Shown one piece after another: positions 11,503 through 21,520 of a stretch of DNA of 64,000 bases. Where the stretch lies: NCBI GenBank assembly GCA_015501585.1, contig JADNRY010000071.1, positions 124,001 through 188,000 of the forward strand. The letters run 5' to 3'. Made by a program: the position numbers and the translations under genes. Positions within the stretch are counted from its first letter, which is position 1. Every line of letters begins with the position of its first letter. Below the pieces are notes generated by a model. The model was not told the origin of the DNA. It searched no databases and saw only the letters and a list, made by a program, of their open reading frames with translations. This stretch comes from Rhodocollybia butyracea. Taxonomy: Eukaryota; Basidiomycota; Agaricomycetes; Agaricales; Omphalotaceae.

Positions 11503-13118
11503 TAGAGATGTCCACGAGTCCAGATCCAAGTATACTTGGATCCGGAGCGCAAGTACACGGCCAAACCCTCCCTTGCGGCTCGGGCTGAAAAGATCCGGAT
11601 GTACCGAGTCTGAATTTGATTTCGTACTGAGGCTCAAAAAATTGAAACCTAGTCGCGAATGGCTAAGGTCGTGCTCAGGTTATCTTTTTTCTCGTACTGT
11701 AATCTATCGGATTCACCTAAAGTACTGAGCACTACTTTCAAGTCCCGTGATGGATGTTGACTTTTGCGAGTCAGAATATCTTTGTCGTTTCAACTTGAAC
11801 GCTCATGACCCACTGAAGCCCGCCTGTCCTGCTATCATCTCTCAAAGCCTCAATTGGTGTAGAACATCTTCGATACTCAAAGTTTGCTTCAACATGAATT
11901 ATCACTTGCAATCTCTCGCAATTTAACTTCAATGCAAGCCTTCAACGTTCAACATCTGTAGGAGTTAAGGCAAATTATCCAACTGGTGCTTCATCAAGCA
12001 AGTTCTATGGCCTCTAACTCGAGCCTCAACGCCTCAAACCCTTCAAATTAACCCCCCGGACATTGGAGCACTAAAATTTTTACATTTTCCTCAACCTTGA
12101 GTAGTCTGTTAGTACAAGGTTTGTATTTTCCCCTTCGCTCCGAGCTCAAGTCATTCTGATGTGCCCTTTTAGATTGGATGCCTCATGGCCTCAGTTATAC
12201 TTTAAACTCGGAATTGTTGTTGGCTTCGCAACTGTACTTGTAGTTACAGTTTATATTAGAGTACTACGGAAATGAAAGCATTTAGAGCAAACGAAGAGGA
12301 GAACCGGAAAACATCGGAACTATCGGGAACACAGGAAGCGGCGAGACCAGGCGAGTTAACTTTGATGCTCAGGACAAATTAGTTGCACCTGAGCTCAAAG
12401 GGCGCCGATTGCACTTCAATACGTTCCTATGGATTTTAGACTCAGCTCCAGTTATTTTGTGCTGGGGATCAACGGCACTGGGCGGACCTCAGGCGAATAG
12501 GATGTCATGCCTGTGTACTTGTGGCCTAAAAGGCCTGACTCGTGACCCGCGGCTGACTCGTGGGAAACGGGTCACTGACTCGCAAGTACTTGTGGATCCA
12601 CACACTAATCAAGTAGTTACAGCTATATTCACAAGTATTTACCATTATTTACTTGCATACAGTGATCATACAGTGTATAATGCTATTAAAAACCTGTACT
12701 TTACTTGTTACACTAATTTATACTATGGTATGAAGTAAAAATGTACTGACAGTTAGGCTTTGGATTGTAGACAGCCTACGGCGATTGGGCGCTAAAATAA
12801 GCGCTCAGTCGCTGTGAGCTGTCTAGTGTACACTACAACCTCAAACATGTGTGGCAGTACTTGATAAGTACTATAATAAATATGATACTATTAATTACTG
12901 TAAGTTTTGATCACCAACAACAAATATATGAGTTCATATTGCTTGCACAAGTCACACAAGTACTTGCAAGTCAACCGAAAATTGCAAATGGCTGACTTGT
13001 GACCCGCGCCTGACCCGTGGGAAACGGATCCTGGGATCCGCAAGTCACATACTTGCGGGTTTTCCCACGGATCTTACCTGCGAGTACTTGTGAAGACTTG
13101 GACTCGTGGACATCTCTA
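11503..13118. mobile_element. hAT-like element, 1616 bp, longer relative of the 2206 MITE, with 8-bp TSD
   Basis: It has the same TIR as the 2206-2862 element and is flanked by an exact 8-bp duplication GCCTTGAA (11495-11502 and 13119-13126). Relative to the short copy it has about 960 bp extra (11557-12514) bounded by a repeated GTAC (11553-11556, 12515-12518). Either this copy gained an insertion or the short copy lost the segment by recombination at GTAC. No transposase domain is visible in the extra segment. The element appears to interrupt an unidentified minus-strand open frame: FGPFKA on one side, TTQFPTPLQPD on the other. Confidence 0.88.
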
Positions 13119-13371
13119 GCCTTGAAAGGACCAAACAGGGGCGTTGGGACTGATCCTGTGTCCCGCAGTGCACGGAGCAAAGAAATTGAGTGCCAAGGGT
13201 TGACGAGAATACACCCTTGGGGTTGAGGGTAGTCTCAGCCTCGGATGGTGCTGATTTCTTGGTTGCCAGGTAGAGCTGAGACAGAAACACATCGTACATG
13301 AATTTATGCTGGTGGAAGATGGTGATGAGAACTTTGAACTCAGTAGTCAAAGGCCTCAGTCTACAATCCAC

Positions 13372-14395
13372 CAGTACACTCCCATTACCAAGTACTTCCT
13401 TCCTGAAGGACTAGGGCAGCTAGCTGAATAGGTTGGCCATAGCTTTAAAGCAAATTTGTTTGGGTGATGGGGGTGGACAATTCAGGATGGTAGTTGAAGT
13501 TGCTGGTGGTTGTAGTGGTCGAAGAAAGAGCAAGATAAGCGCCGTATCAAACCCGGCACTACTGACTCATGCTAGCTTTGGAATGTGAGTATATACACAC
13601 TGCATTCAGCACACGGATATTATGTACAGACTGGAAAATGTGCGTTCTGTCTGAGAGTCAAAGTTTTGTGACAAGATTGTTAAACTACTGCTTTTTCCTT
13701 CGAGATCACGTCAGAGTCAAAAGCGTGAAGAAGCATTGATCAACATACATGATAATCAAGAAAAGTACTTAGTAACCAAGCAATTCCAGTAAGTTATTGA
13801 CCGGGGATGGATGAGCAGAGACAGGAATAATTGCTGCAGCTAATTTCTTGATAATTTCTAAATCATAAAGGTGTGGTATTGTCTATTTTGTATAGATTTG
13901 CACTAATAAACATTTTTTTAGCAAGAAGAAGGAATACAAGCCCAATTTAAGTAAAGCGCAAATTGGAGTGGATAGTTATGAGCAGTTATGAGCAGGTTAT
14001 GAGCAGGTTATGAGCGAGATCGGCAATTATAACTAGGTTATCAGGCGCTCATAAGCGGACCGTAACCCTGGCCCGATTATAAGCGCGGAATCGAACTTTC
14101 CGACAAACAATTCTACTAGCCATCGGCAGAAATTGTATATGGTCCGTTCTCAGGTTTGAGGCTGACGCAGAAGTTTAGTTCATATTAGATCTTGGGTCTG
14201 AGTGGTGGCTCCAAGCTAGCCCCGTATACAGACCTCTCGAGAGTGAAGAAAACCGTTTAGCTTCAAGACAAGTCACCGTGAATTGTGATGTGATTGGATC
14301 ACGTGTCCGTTTGCACAGTCTTGCTCAAACTGCCAGGGTGGTGAATCTGAGAGCTTTCTTCTCGTATACCATGTTCTTACTTTTCTCTTTTCCAG
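13372..14395. other. Non-coding stretch with a short tandem repeat
   Basis: Intergenic. Around 13976-14020 an 11-bp motif (TTATGAGCAGG-like) is repeated about four times. I see no gene, although the sequence next to 14278-14395 may hold the promoter of the F-box gene. Confidence 0.4.
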
Positions 14396-16043
14396 ATGGC
14401 CTCTTGCTGTTTGTGCCAAACAAAGACAAAAATCCGCGTGAACTTCAGTTCCGCGGAACTGGCTGGAATTCAAAACGAACTTCGATCGGAGTCTGGACCG
14501 TTTGTAGTTTCCCCGGGACGAGCTGGAGAGCTCGAGGGGATGCTGGCACTCGCAGACGAGATATCAGAGAACACGATTCTGTGATAGCTCGTATCCAAAG
14601 CGAGCTCTTGATCATTCAGGCGCAGAAACAGCGACTCGAGGCCCAGCGGGCCAAGTTACGTGCTTTGCTGTCCCCAGTGCGGAGGCTGTCGAACGAAATC
14701 TTGTCGTACGTCTTCCAGTATGCGTGTGAACAAAATATTCTCCAGAGCTACCCTTTGCTAGCGGACGAAAGACATTACACCAAACTCACATCCCCCGTCA
14801 TCACCTACCTCCCTGCAATGGCAATCAGCTCCGTATGCTCCCGCTGGCGCGAACTTGCCCTGTCGTCGCCTGTCTTGTGGGCGAACCTAGCGGTAGAGAT
14901 GTTCCCTACTGCGCAAGCTCAAACCCACCCGGCTTTGAAGGAACTGTTATCCGATATATGGAAAGGTCGGGTAATTGGCCGTTGAGCCTTGCGCTGGTTA
15001 TACAGGGTGGGCGCTCTAAAAAGGAGCTTCCGTCACTGATACACCTTACACGGCACACTCAACGCTGGAAAACACTCGAGTACCGTGGAGCGCTCTCCGA
15101 GTTGAGCGTACTCTCAGAGTCAGAATTTCCTTCACTTGTTGACTTGGATCTAGCATGGCGCGAGTCTCCTGCCTTGGATCTCTGTGTACGTTCGCCACGA
15201 CTTTCTGCACTTTCCACCGACCTAGTACCTACATCCAATGCCATGTGCAATCTCCTAGAGCATCTCGATTTTACTATGAGGTTGGCATCACCGCTAGAGT
15301 TGACAGAAGCCCTTCGTAACTGTCCCTCTGTGAAACATCTTACACTGGAGATCCAACTCGGATATGAGCCCAGAGAAGATTCATTATCACAGGGCACATG
15401 GCGCAACATCACTACACTTGTCATGAAGGAAAATATTGATAATTTATGTTCGAAAATGGTGTTTTCCTCTTTCAACTTTCCTTCCTTGACTTCACTTGAT
15501 GTGAATGGCGTGTGCAATTCCAGGAAGCCTACCACCTGGCCAGGGAGTGCTTTTATCTCATTCGTCTCAAGATCGTCTTGTGTGCTTACCACATTCGCCC
15601 TCTATGGTCTATCTCTCTCCGATTTAGACCTTATTGCGGCTCTTCGAGTCATGCCGTCTCTACTCTATCTCTACATTAACGATGGCAAAGGTATCAATCA
15701 ACGGGCGCAGCAGAGTCCAATTACTTCGCATCTCATCTCGAGCCTCCAGCCCCAATCCACGTCTATTCCCCTTGTTCCGAAGCTACACAGTCTTCATCTA
15801 ATATCTCGTTTCAATCAGTCGTTTGATGACCAGAGTTTCGTTAGGATGGTCCAGTCGCGATGGTTTAAGCCTGGTTCGGCTCTGTCTGTGGCGATGTTAG
15901 CCGTCGGTAGAGCCAGCATACGGTCCGTCGTTCTTAGATTTCGTCGGCGAGAGGTTGACGCGGAAATCTATGAACCGCTACGACGTTTGGATGAAGCTGG
16001 CTTGAGAGTGGTGATTTCTGGATCGAATGGTGTGCAGGTGTGA
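14396..16043 (+). CDS. F-box protein with leucine-rich C-terminal region, two apparent 1-nt frameshifts
   Basis: The start at 14396 gives MASCCLCQTKTKIR, a Cys-containing N-terminus usual for Agaricomycete F-box proteins. It is followed by a helical segment (DSVIARIQSELLIIQAQ), then the F-box core LLSPVRRLSNEILSYVF and MAISSVCSRWRELALSSPVLW, then LWANLAVEMF. The rest is ERSGNWPLSLAL and a long region with LRR-like hydrophobic spacing. Such proteins are substrate adaptors of SCF ubiquitin ligases. The frame changes near 14570 (ISE to HDSV) and near 14957 (LLSD to YMERSGN). Each would be explained by a single missing base, so this is either a young pseudogene or contains two sequence errors. 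Stop TGA at 16041-16043. Confidence 0.75.
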
Positions 16044-16335
16044 TGTGATTTAGTATCCAGATGGGCAAGAAGGACGTGGCTTCCAAGCAGGATTTGGCCT
16101 TGTTGAAAAGATGATAGTCGGCCAGAGTTCCATCGGCTAATGTTATGATATGCATAATGTGTAGCAGGAGTTCTCTGTACAGCAGCTTCTTTGCGTAGTC
16201 TGACTCTTCGCGAATGGTTTTCCTCCAATCGAGGCTCGAACAAGCTTTTTATATTCAATTGGGGACGAACGTACTTTTTAAAACGCAAGCAACGTCTGTC
16301 CTGCGCGTATTACAAGGCAAAATTGATCTATCGCA

Positions 16336-16932
16336 TCAGCGGTCATCAAGCCGGACTTTGTCCAAGATCGACCATTCTTCAACAGGCCCTACACAATTTA
16401 CGAGCCAGATCTCGTGCGCTACGAAACTACCAAGCCAGTCATCTTTCCCGCCCTCGACAGCGCAATTCATCTCCACTCCCGCCATACTGTGATTCCTAAT
16501 TCTGCCGGTATCCTCAAGTAACTGTCTCCATCTCGCCCGTTCGCACTCATCCTTGTCAGTGATGTAACACAGTGAAAGATGCGGATATAGTGGTGTCCTT
16601 GGTTCGAGGCTAAGGCTGGTATGGATGTGTTCATGCAGGGAAATGAGTTCTGAGGAAGGCTCGATTACGATGTAGACCGAGCGGAAGAAAACAGAGCCTG
16701 TGTCAACTGATTTGAACTTGATTGAAATCGGAGAGTGAGGCAGATATTTTGATATCGATTCTCGTATTTGGTCCAGAGTTAACGGAGAGGATGAAAGAGG
16801 TGCAGCGAGAGTTATATGTGGATAGAAATTGGGATAGGATTCCGAAGAACTTGCGCTTGGGTTTGGGCGGATGGCCATTATTCTTTGTAATTTCGCAGAG
16901 TCTTCGTCAGAGGGTACAATCCATAATGTCAC
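16336..16932 (-). CDS. CPD1: 2',3'-cyclic-nucleotide 3'-phosphodiesterase (2H phosphoesterase, CPD1-like)
   Basis: A single-exon 198-residue protein starting MTLWIVPSDED. Two H-x-T/S-x motifs define the 2H phosphoesterase fold: YPHITLAAP near residue 38 and YPHLSLCYI near residue 118. The spacing and the length (about 200 aa) fit fungal Cpd1-type enzymes, which hydrolyse ADP-ribose 1'',2''-cyclic phosphate made during tRNA splicing. The WIVPSDED N-terminus is also typical of the family. It sits tail to tail with the F-box gene. The tRNA genes with introns nearby are a coincidence of pathway, not evidence of linkage. No signal peptide. Intact. Confidence 0.85.
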   Translation of the reverse strand: MTLWIVPSDEDSAKLQRIMAIRPNPSASSSESYPNFYPHITLAAPLSSSPLTLDQIRESISKYLPHSPISIKFKSVDTGSVFFRSVYIVIEPSSELISLHEHIHTSLSLEPRTPLYPHLSLCYITDKDECERARWRQLLEDTGRIRNHSMAGVEMNCAVEGGKDDWLGSFVAHEIWLVNCVGPVEEWSILDKVRLDDR

Positions 16933-17072
16933 TAGATAAAGCAGTTGAATATTGAGGTGATTTTACGAGATGGGAAACTGACCCATGATGGAAGTAAATA
17001 CGAACGGTCGGATAACGCGCGCTATCATGAAACAATGATTAGAATCTCCCATCAGCACAGCTTCCCGAGATG

Positions 17073-17080
17073 TATATAAG
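17073..17080 (+). promoter_or_regulatory. TATA-like box upstream of the small secreted protein gene
   Basis: TATATAAG lies about 95 bp upstream of the ATG at 17176, a normal distance for a fungal core promoter, and is followed by a pyrimidine-rich stretch. Confidence 0.5.
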
Positions 17081-17175
17081 TACAAGTTCAATTTCTTCTT
17101 TTCCTTCGAACTGCTGGTCAATTTCGCCCCCCTTTTGCTGGTCAAAAGTTTTCAGTGTAGCTCTACCACTCGAAC

Positions 17176-17674
17176 ATGTTCTTTTCCAAAGCCTTCCTTA
17201 TTGCCGGTCTCGGTATGGTCGCTTATTCAAGACCTGCCCCTGCCCCAGCTTCTATCACTCCAGCCCCAGATGTGCAAGCACTTAGTGCTCGAGACCAGGC
17301 AAGTCTTTTCTGTCAAACTGCATTTTCAATCAAATTAAAGTCCTTCCCTATAGGATATCGACGACACTTTCAGCAGAAAATTGAATCATGGTGTAGCCTG
17401 GGTCAAAGAGGCAGCGGACGTTGCATCTAGTGTTCTCAGCGAAGCTCACGCAAGTGGCACGGTTCTCCGAAGGGATCTTTCTGCCACTCCCACTAGTACC
17501 TCTGCTGGTGCATCTCCGACAGCGCTTGATACTCAGCCGACTCAGCCGACTACAGCCAGCGACAGCACATCTGTTGGCTCGACTCAGCCAGTGCCTTCTG
17601 GTTCACGACCTTCCACTACCGTACAGGCGCAACAGCCTACAGCTCGCTCTGTCCCAGAGTATTATTATCGTTAG
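17176..17674 (+). CDS. Small secreted Ser/Thr/Pro-rich protein
   Basis: Exon 1 (17176-17298) encodes a signal peptide (MFFSKAFLIAGLGMVAYS) then a Pro/Ala-rich segment (RPAPAPASITPAP). The intron 17299-17353 starts GCAAGT and ends TATAG, a GC-AG intron that keeps phase 0. Exon 2 (17354-17674) has an amphipathic segment (FSRKLNHGVAWVKEAADVAS), then a low-complexity Thr/Ser/Gln tail (TPTSTSAGASPTAL...TQPTQPTT), likely O-glycosylated, ending EYYYR. About 147 aa, no Cys pattern. It could be a cell-wall or secreted effector-like protein; no family recognised. Confidence 0.65.
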
Positions 17675-18559
17675 GCGAAAAGGAACTTGGGCGGAAATGG
17701 AGAGAGGATTGGAGTCGGAATCATACTCGTTTGGATCGGATTGTACTTTTTGTAGAGACGTAGAGCCAATGGCATTACATTGAAGGGAACTCCATCCAGA
17801 ACTAACCGCGCTAGCGTCCACTCAATCGCCTTCGTCGCGTCCTAGGGACACACCAGTAATCTACGAACAGACCTCTCCGTTTGCTTTCTGCGTTTCATGG
17901 CTTTCACTTGTTCAATGCCTTTTCATCCCGTTAGGAAACAGAAACACTTCGGTCTAAGTATCGACATAAACTCTAGGAAGCAATCAGCCAGCAGTGTTAA
18001 GCGGCAGATCCAAATAGTCTCGTCAAATGGCTATTCCGGTGGCTATTTCACGCATACGCCGCTTATCCAAGTAATCAGAGGTCAAATCAGATCTTTTACT
18101 GAGGTTCGACGCCGGCCTTGATCACTAGTGCCAGGATCTTGATCGAAAGAGAATGTAAGTGGTAAATTCGAGTGGAGACAGGTACTTCCCTTCAATTCCG
18201 CTCGCTTCTTCACTACTTCGACTCTGATCGAAAATCGCAACCACGCACCGAACCAACGAGACGATGATTGTGTTTGTTGTGTGAGAGCGAGCGAAAAGGC
18301 CGGTAAGGAGCCATCGCTCCATCGAAGGTTAACTGAAGGATGTGGTTGGTGTTTTAAACATGTGAGGCTAGGTGCTTCCGGCATGAAACGAGGACAGGAT
18401 GGAGGAGAGGGTATCTCCAATGAATACTAAAAAGTATTTGAGTAGGATAGGATGAAGACAAGCCTGAATGACGAGTCTGCTGCTGTCTGAGTGTGAAGCT
18501 CTTTGATAATTTCTTATTATAATCGCATACATGAAAAAAATAGTTGTTTCTTCACAAAT
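17675..18559. other. Intergenic region, nothing recognised
   Basis: The short open frames on both strands have no family features. The sequence leads into the tRNA-Ser cluster. Confidence 0.4.
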
Positions 18560-18663
18560 CGAAGCCAGCAGGATTCGAATCTGCGCCCTCAAAGGGGAAC
18601 AGATTAGCACATTATCAAGGGACGTGTTCTACTCTGTCGCCGGAACCACTTGGCTTTAGCCTC
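18560..18663 (-). tRNA. tRNA-Ser(AGA)-like gene, diverged copy with intron
   Basis: Read on the minus strand it has GCCAAGTGG (A-box/D-arm), anticodon region GT-AGA-A, then an insertion of about 20 nt at the canonical 37/38 intron position, a long variable arm and an ATTCGAATCCT T-arm. The acceptor stem pairs only with wobbles, and the T stem and position 32 are altered relative to the copy at 19084. This may be a tRNA pseudogene. Confidence 0.6.
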
Positions 18664-19083
18664 TCATAACCATGATAAGAGTTGATTCTCGTTTCAGAAG
18701 TACGATAAGAAAACTTTTGTCTGAATGATATCAGTTGGGTTTGAGTGACGATAAAAGGGAAGAGGACTATGCCAATGCTAATTTTCAATAGCCAAAGGTA
18801 GCAGCAGCATGAGGGTGAAGATCTACTTCTATCAATAGGACAAGCATATAGCTACCAAGTTGAGTGCTATTATGAGTTAAAACTTAACCCCAGGGAATAG
18901 TAAGGAAGCTTAGTAGCTACAGCCCAAGCCCCCGGAAAGATACTACTGTAAGTAGTACTTCCATTGAGAAGCAGAGGATACAAGGACACCGAAGACGAGC
19001 TAGAGCGCTCTGGCTGGGGGAAAAGAGAAAATTCAATGATAAAGTATGAAAAAAGAACAATTGCTAACTTCACATTCAGCAAC

Positions 19084-19185
19084 CGACGCCAGCAGGATTC
19101 GAACCTGCGCCCTCAAAGAGGAACAGATTACCAGTGAATGAATGCAAATTCTAATCTGTCGCCGTAACCACTTGGCTATAGCGCC
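19084..19185 (-). tRNA. tRNA-Ser(AGA) with 20-nt intron
   Basis: The minus strand starts GGCGCTATAGCCAAGTGG, has anticodon loop TT-AGA-A, and carries an intron at 19129-19148 directly after the base 3' of the anticodon. Then come ATCTGT, the class II variable arm, GGTTCGAATCC (B-box) and a 3' end pairing with the 5' acceptor stem (7 bp, two G-T), discriminator G. All parts of a class II serine tRNA are present. It is the best-preserved member of the local cluster. Confidence 0.88.
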
Positions 19186-19675
19186 ATACAATTGGGGAAC
19201 GAGGAATAACTGCTGTTCTGCCCTTCAGGTCCCAGGAGTATTCTCTGAATGACAATTGACATTGGTTGGGTTGTGCCACCCTGGGGTGATATACACAGAG
19301 AAACACATCAATCTGCCTGACTCTGACATCCAGAGACAGCAGCAACATGAAGATGAAAGCCTCTGAGTTGTTCTAGTATTCTCTACAATGGAACAGTCTA
19401 TAGGTTATAGCTAGTACCTTACTATACCTCATCTGGGATTCTGACAGGGAAGGTATAGCCCAGCGGCCACCCCCATTGCCCAAAGATACCATAAAATATT
19501 AGTTGCTTGAACAAGTGCAGGATACAGCGGCAAGTGCTTTAGTTGGGCTATTAAATTCTCATCAAGGTTACCAGTAATCTTCACATATGAGGGTGATCTT
19601 TTGATCTTTGAGTTGATAGAGCAGAGCAAACCTTGAGAAAAAGTCACCGGAAACAATCAAACGCCAAATTGGGAT

Positions 19676-19748
19676 CGACGCCAGCAGGATTCGAACCTGC
19701 GCCCTCAAAGAGGAACAGATGAGTGCGAATTCTAATCTGTCGCCGTAA
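19676..19748 (-). pseudogene. 3' part of a tRNA-Ser(AGA) gene split by a non-LTR retrotransposon
   Basis: It contains the T-arm, variable arm, anticodon arm with a shorter 9-nt intron, and the bases up to TTACGGCGAC of the D-arm. The remaining 18 nt of the 5' end (GGCGCTATAGCCAAGTGG) lie at 25898-25915. The two parts join exactly, by comparison with the intact gene at 19084-19185. Confidence 0.85.
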
Positions 19749-20116
19749 GAGGTTACCACTAACCATCACCGTCTGGGCGCTTAAATTCTTTCGTCGAGCT
19801 CATCGTTGCGACGCGCACTGCTTCATTGGTCACAGCTCATAGTTGTACCCTGCGCGTTACTACATCTGTTCCTCTCACAATAAAACTTAACTTGACCGGC
19901 ACCTCACGAAATCGACTGATTATCGCTTCTGCAAGCTTCTTGACTCCGTTGATCCAAACATTAGCTCGAAGACCACTGGACGGCATCACCGAGTCCTGAA
20001 GTATCCCGTGGCTGCATCTCTTTGCAACTATAAAAAAGTTACGACGACCTCTGCGCCTGTACAAAACCAGCGGCCTGTGAAACATTCTGAGACATTTCCA
20101 TATCTCTGCAGTACTA

Positions 20117-21510
20117 ATGTCCAGCTTGAACCAAGCCGTCCACAAACACATCGAAGACGCGGTGAGGGTGAATAGGGAAAGGTCAGGGACTACTCGACAA
20201 CGCCAACACACTGTGCCGGTTATTACCCCTACGTCTCAACTGCACCCGACTCGCCCGCCTTCACCGGTCGCCTCCTCTGCCCACTCACTGACCGCTCAAT
20301 CTTCCGCCAGCTTCAGTCATCGTACAGTGGGCAGCAATTCCGGCTTGCCACCCACGTCCACATCTTCTCAGCTGGATGGTCCTAGCGAGGTCATGAATAT
20401 TTTGAATCTCACGGGCTGTATGACGAAGAAATCCGAAGGAAAAAAGCCGGAAGGGAAGAAGCCGGAGGTAAAGAAATCTGAGATGAAGAAGCTCTCCCTC
20501 AATCCTCCTTCAACCTGCCCTCGCTCCAGTACCCGCCTGGGTCCAGGCTGATCCCCAACACCTCTGGTAGCAAGGAAGCGGCGTCGACAGCCAGGTATCG
20601 GTTGGACAGCAACGATCTCCGCCTTGAAGGTATGTTCCGCACGGAGCAGGCGTTGACGAAGGAACACATCCAACGTCTTGATGACACCGTTCGACAAACT
20701 GGCGAAAACTTTCGCAGCACACACGATGATCTCGCACAAGACTATAAGGTCATCCATGGCATTGCTAGTGACGTTTCCACTAGAGTCCGGGAGCTCGAGA
20801 GAACGAGGGAGTCTTATGACTCCCTCCATAGCCGCGTCGACGAGCTTGAGCAGCTGTTTCAGGTCTCGCAGCAAGTTGCTCCTGACGTCTCCTTTCATGC
20901 GGGATACTCCCTTACTCCACCACCAGACCAGAAATCTGGTGACAGCGTGTCCCCAGCATGCTCAGAAATCTTCGAGCGCCTTCCACAGGGTGATGATACC
21001 TTCCCGAGCATGTCTCCTCCCTCTCGTCAAGGTACCCCGCCTCTCCTCCAACGTTTCACTTCTCCTCCTGCGCGGTCCAACGAAAATGTTGCTGACTTCA
21101 CCCCTCTGGACCTGGACATGGCCATGACGCCCCCTTCTCCATGCACACCCTCCCCCTTCGCTGTGCCATTGTCAGGTCGAATCCAGCGGTCACGGTCGCC
21201 TCCCCCGGAACGCCCAGCGAAACGTCAGAAAACTCATCGTTTGATGCCGGGTTCAACAGTTCGTGTTTCTACTTCAGATGCCAGCTTTCCCAGCAACATT
21301 GAAACACTACGGAAATTCCTCCACACCTGGTTCTTGAGACTCGATAACAACTCACGTCCTCTACGTCGACCGTCATACACACAGTCAAATCCAGCTGGTC
21401 TTCCATGAGCCTTCTCATGCATCCGCTTTTGTTGAGGCTTGGAGGCGTCATCGTTCTGAGATTGTCAATAACACTGCTTTCAGCGTGCGCTTGGAATCTC
21501 CCTCCGAATG
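20117..21510 (+). pseudogene. LINE ORF1 protein (coiled-coil, frameshifted)
   Basis: The ATG at 20117 opens a Ser/Pro/Thr-rich N-terminus ending in a Lys/Glu repeat (KKSEGKKPEGKKPEVKK). The frame then shifts near 20550. The next segment (about 20600-20880) is a coiled coil (RLDDTVRQTGENF; RVDELEQLF), followed by a Pro/Ser-rich linker with a basic patch (PPERPAKRQK). A further shift near 21390 leads to a conserved-looking end, HEPSHASAFVEAWRRH. This is the layout expected of an RNA-binding ORF1 protein of LINE elements. No intact copy here. Confidence 0.6.
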
Positions 21511-21520
21511 ATGGTTAAGA

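Larger units (their letters stand above)
11045..13371 (-). pseudogene. Unidentified minus-strand gene remnant around the hAT-like insertion
   Basis: The frames at 13371-13119 (FKVLITIFHQHKFMYDVFLS) and 11502-11100 (PTPLQPDTYQLPLPP; LDAAPISSNAVICEDLTF) are coding-like on the minus strand and would join once the element and one TSD are removed. Several stops are present. I do not recognise the family. Confidence 0.3.
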
